Shown here: positions 43,411 to 45,616 of the stretch, piece by piece
Numbering within the stretch: the stretch's first letter is position 1
How the letters are laid out: every line of letters starts with the position of its first letter
Assembly (NCBI GenBank): GCA_026645735.1
Contig: JAPKMT010000024.1
Span: 1 to 45,616 of the forward strand
Source of the DNA: Flexilinea sp.
Lineage (GTDB): Bacteria; Chloroflexota; Anaerolineae; Anaerolineales; Anaerolineaceae
DNA length: 45,616 bases
Direction of reading: 5' to 3'
Notes under the pieces: model-generated
What the model saw: the letters and a program-made list of their open reading frames with translations, nothing else
Told to the model about the DNA's origin: nothing
Databases searched by the model: none
Translations under genes and position numbers: made by a program

Positions 43411-43534
43411 CAGTAATTCGAAATATGACCCAACCTTTTGAATCGATCGAGAAAACTTGTTGTTGTGTTGTTTTGCGGTGCGCACCGCAAAACAACACAA
43501 CAACATATACTTCTTCGCATATTTTGAACTGCTG
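43411..43534. mobile_element. Palindromic MITE-like element, copy 4, with perfect 9-bp target duplication
   Basis: A 124-bp copy: left end CAGTAATTCGAAATATGA, right end CATATTTTGAACTGCTG. The centre is a perfect 48-bp palindrome without any spacer (43458-43505), able to form a cruciform. ATCATTTAT occurs on both sides (43402-43410 and 43535-43543); the match extends to ten bases if the adjoining G is counted. It lies between divergent rpoN and trmFO, about 190 bases upstream of the sigma-54 promoter. The rest of 43128-43582 shows only that promoter. Confidence 0.9.
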
Positions 43535-43582
43535 ATCATTTATTCGATATTTTGTTTGTAGAACGTGATAAAACTATGGTAA

Positions 43583-44968
43583 ATGAAATTTGAAGATTCC
43601 TGTGATTTAATCATAATTGGCGGCGGATTGGCTGGATGTGAAGCTGCCTGGCAGGCAGCGAACCGCAATCTTAAAGTGAAACTGTTTGAGATGCGTCCTA
43701 GCTTGATGACAGATGCTCATGAAACCGGCAATCTGGCCGAACTGGTCTGTTCGAATTCTCTTGGTTCGAATCTGATCGATCGTGCGTCTGGTTTATTGAA
43801 AGAAGAATTGAGAATCTGCGGCTCTTTATTACTGAATGCTGCAGAAAAATCAAAAATACCGGCAGGGAATGCACTAGCCGTTGATCGGAATTCATTTTCT
43901 CGATTTGTAGAATCAGAATTAGCCAACCATCCAAACATCGAAATCATACGGGAAGAGGTAAAAATAATCCCTGAGCAAATTCCCGTTATTCTCGCAAGCG
44001 GACCGCTGACTTCTAAAGATCTATCAGAAAATATTCAAAGCATTACCGGGAAAGAGAATTTATTTTTTTACGATGCCATTGCACCCATAATCACCTATGA
44101 TTCAATTAACTTTGAGACAGCCTATAAAGGATCCCGATACGGGAGAGGAAACGCTGCCGAAGGTGATTACATAAATTGTCCGTTTTCAAAACAGGATTAT
44201 TATGATTTTGTAGAAGCTCTCAGAACTGCAGAGCGTATTGCATTACATTCGTTTGAAGATGAAATTGATCAAGGAGTAAATGCCGGAAAAGAGAGTTATT
44301 TTGAAGGATGCCTGCCGGTCGAAGTGCTTGCCACCCGAAATCCTGAGTCTCTTGCCTTTGGCCCGATGCGTCCGGTTGGACTCATTGACCCGCGAACAAA
44401 TAAACGACCTTATGCGGTAATTCAGCTTCGGCAGGATAATCTTGCCGGTAGCCTATATAATATCGTTGGCTTCCAAACCAATCTCAAACAGCAGGAACAG
44501 AATCGTGTTTTTCGTATGATTCCCGGACTTGAAAGCGCCATTTTTGAACGGTATGGGCAAATGCATCGGAATACTTATATTTCTTCTCCAGGATTGATCA
44601 ACGAATCTCTTCAATTAATAAATAATGAAAGGATTTTTTTCGCCGGTCAACTATCTGGTGTTGAAGGATATGTCGGAAATATCGCTTCTGGTTTGGCGGT
44701 AGGAATCAACGCAGCTGCTTATATATATCAGCAGCCATTTGTAATTTTTCCTCAAACAACTATGATCGGTTCATTATTGCATTACATCGCAAATGCAGAA
44801 AAAAAACATTTTCAACCCATGAAGGCAAATTTTGGGATCCTTCCCGTATTGGAGGATCCTGCGAATTCAAAACAGGATCGTGCACAACAATATGCAGCCC
44901 GGTCTATTAAAGACATCAGCAGTCTGACTCAGAGTCCATACTTTAATACTTTTTTTCAAGCAATCTGA
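43583..44968 (+). CDS. trmFO: Folate/FAD-dependent tRNA (uracil-54-C5)-methyltransferase TrmFO
   Basis: A 461-aa flavoprotein. FAD-binding motif IIGGGLAGCEAAWQAA (residues about 10-25), the catalytic-Cys segment ELVCSNSLGS (Cys about 53), the PAGNALAVDRNSFS and GRGNAAEGDYINCPF segments, and the C-terminal FAGQLSGVEGYVGNIASGLAVGINAA complete a full-length TrmFO. It makes m5U54 in the T-loop using methylenetetrahydrofolate, the usual route in Firmicutes, Chloroflexota and many other lineages. ATG 43583 gives the family start; no strong ribosome-binding site precedes it. It is divergent from rpoN and converges with the SdpI-like gene. Confidence 0.97.
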   Translation: MKFEDSCDLIIIGGGLAGCEAAWQAANRNLKVKLFEMRPSLMTDAHETGNLAELVCSNSLGSNLIDRASGLLKEELRICGSLLLNAAEKSKIPAGNALAVDRNSFSRFVESELANHPNIEIIREEVKIIPEQIPVILASGPLTSKDLSENIQSITGKENLFFYDAIAPIITYDSINFETAYKGSRYGRGNAAEGDYINCPFSKQDYYDFVEALRTAERIALHSFEDEIDQGVNAGKESYFEGCLPVEVLATRNPESLAFGPMRPVGLIDPRTNKRPYAVIQLRQDNLAGSLYNIVGFQTNLKQQEQNRVFRMIPGLESAIFERYGQMHRNTYISSPGLINESLQLINNERIFFAGQLSGVEGYVGNIASGLAVGINAAAYIYQQPFVIFPQTTMIGSLLHYIANAEKKHFQPMKANFGILPVLEDPANSKQDRAQQYAARSIKDISSLTQSPYFNTFFQAI

Positions 44969-45032
44969 TCCTGAGTTAAAAAGATGGCCAATGAATTGTG
45001 TCACCTAAAAAAGCATTCAAGAAAAACGATGA

Positions 45033-45616
45033 TTATCCTTTTTGTTTTGGATGAAGTCTGGTATACAACCGCCAAGAATATATGATTGGAATAACGACAA
45101 TCAGGATTATGCTTAAAATAAAACCATATGGAATGATCGTTGAATTTTGATAAATATAACCCAGCAGACCAGTCATGATCATAAGGAATCCACCGATAAC
45201 ACCTAAATAACCTCCCAATCGATGAGTCTTTTTCCAAACTGTTTCATCTTTTAATGTCCAATATACTTTTATCCCGAGAGTACGATTTTGAACAATTTTT
45301 CCAAAGTCATTGCTGATTACTACAATCACCAGACCGATCACAACGGGTATTAGGTACATGAAGCTGCCTAGACTTCCATCACCATACAATGCTGTATAAG
45401 TAAATATCCATCCCAAAAAAATAAACATCGGAATGATGACTGATAATAATTTCGTTTCAATGATTTCATTTGCCAGCATTACATTTCTTTTATTCCATGT
45501 GTGAATGTAATATTGATGGAAAATCACAATCATGATGGGAATAATTCCAAAAAGCAAATTAGTCCATTTGCTTCCCCATGCATCTGCGTTTCCAGAAAAA
45601 CCAAAATGTGTTGGAA
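45033..45616 (-). CDS. SdpI/DUF1648-family membrane protein, 5' end cut by window
   Basis: The frame enters at the window edge: PTHFGFSGNADAWGSKWTNLLFG precedes the first visible internal start codon and matches the DUF1648 motif (HFG..G..D.WGSK), so the true start lies beyond 45616. Further on is the SdpI signature NRTLGIKVYWTLKDETVWKKTHRLGGYLG and about five visible helices in all. SdpI protects Bacillus against the SdpC toxin and signals to SdpR; most relatives have unknown roles. No sdpC or sdpR homologue is in view. The short gap to trmFO (44969-45032) shows no clear terminator. Confidence 0.88.
   Translation of the reverse strand, partial: PTHFGFSGNADAWGSKWTNLLFGIIPIMIVIFHQYYIHTWNKRNVMLANEIIETKLLSVIIPMFIFLGWIFTYTALYGDGSLGSFMYLIPVVIGLVIVVISNDFGKIVQNRTLGIKVYWTLKDETVWKKTHRLGGYLGVIGGFLMIMTGLLGYIYQNSTIIPYGFILSIILIVVIPIIYSWRLYTRLHPKQKG

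Noticed and set aside
12118..43534. The dispersed palindromes as a CRISPR array or as terminators
   Set aside because: Copies are single and kilobases apart with no spacers, and none of the hairpins is followed by a T-run.

Overview
The window is AT-rich and gene-dense, with short intergenic gaps and most genes in short same-strand runs. The proteins point to a fermentative member of the Chloroflexota, probably class Anaerolineae. The hints are the ParB N-terminus (RRGGLGRGLGALLP), Thr/Pro-rich linkers behind a lipoprotein signal, TrmFO, a pyruvate/oxaloacetate carboxyltransferase next to anaerobic metabolism genes, and an SdpI-type membrane protein. This placement rests on protein recognition, not on a database search.

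Layout. 1-5830 (minus): a partial biotin-dependent carboxyltransferase, a MIP18-type Fe-S assembly protein, a helicase-associated-domain protein, and a membrane glycosyltransferase that appears split into two reading frames. 6186-9205 (plus): zinc-ribbon membrane protein, ParA, ParB, GNAT acetyltransferase. 9208-12042 (minus): DUF554 protein, peptide-type solute-binding protein, SecG. 12387-14760 (plus): PHP phosphoesterase, YbaK-type deacylase, DUF2085 protein. 14764-17518 (minus): ABC ATPase and fused permease without a binding protein. 17967-20381 (plus): TPR lipoprotein lytic transglycosylase. 20532-28047 (minus): pyruvate phosphate dikinase, then tdk-hpt-cca and the NAD(P)HX repair enzyme. 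28373-31813 (plus): membrane spermidine-synthase-like protein, DUF1461 protein, epimerase. 32260-33898: cupin and ferredoxin divergent from a Crp/Fnr regulator. 33967-35079 (minus): MsmK/UgpC-type sugar ABC ATPase. 35587-43127 (minus): a five-gene sigma-54 operon. 43583-45616: TrmFO and a partial SdpI-like protein.

Two things stand out. First, rpoN, a PAS histidine kinase, a sigma-54-activating response regulator with no DNA-binding domain, a 105-aa two-helix membrane protein and a TPR protein with a caspase-fold (C25-like) His/Cys dyad form one compact operon. A consensus -24/-12 promoter lies in front of rpoN, so the system probably drives itself. The sigma factor also carries a four-cysteine zinc ribbon after region I. 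I read this as a self-contained signalling module with a protease-like output; its trigger and target are unknown.

Second, four copies of a 123-124 bp element (12118, 17748, 33013, 43411) share imperfect ~18-bp terminal inverted repeats and a central 16-24 bp hairpin. Three of them have perfect 9-bp target-site duplications. The hairpin arms differ between copies but stay complementary. All four sit in gaps between divergent genes. A fifth copy (35164) keeps only one end and runs into an unexplained GC-richer stretch with several hairpins.
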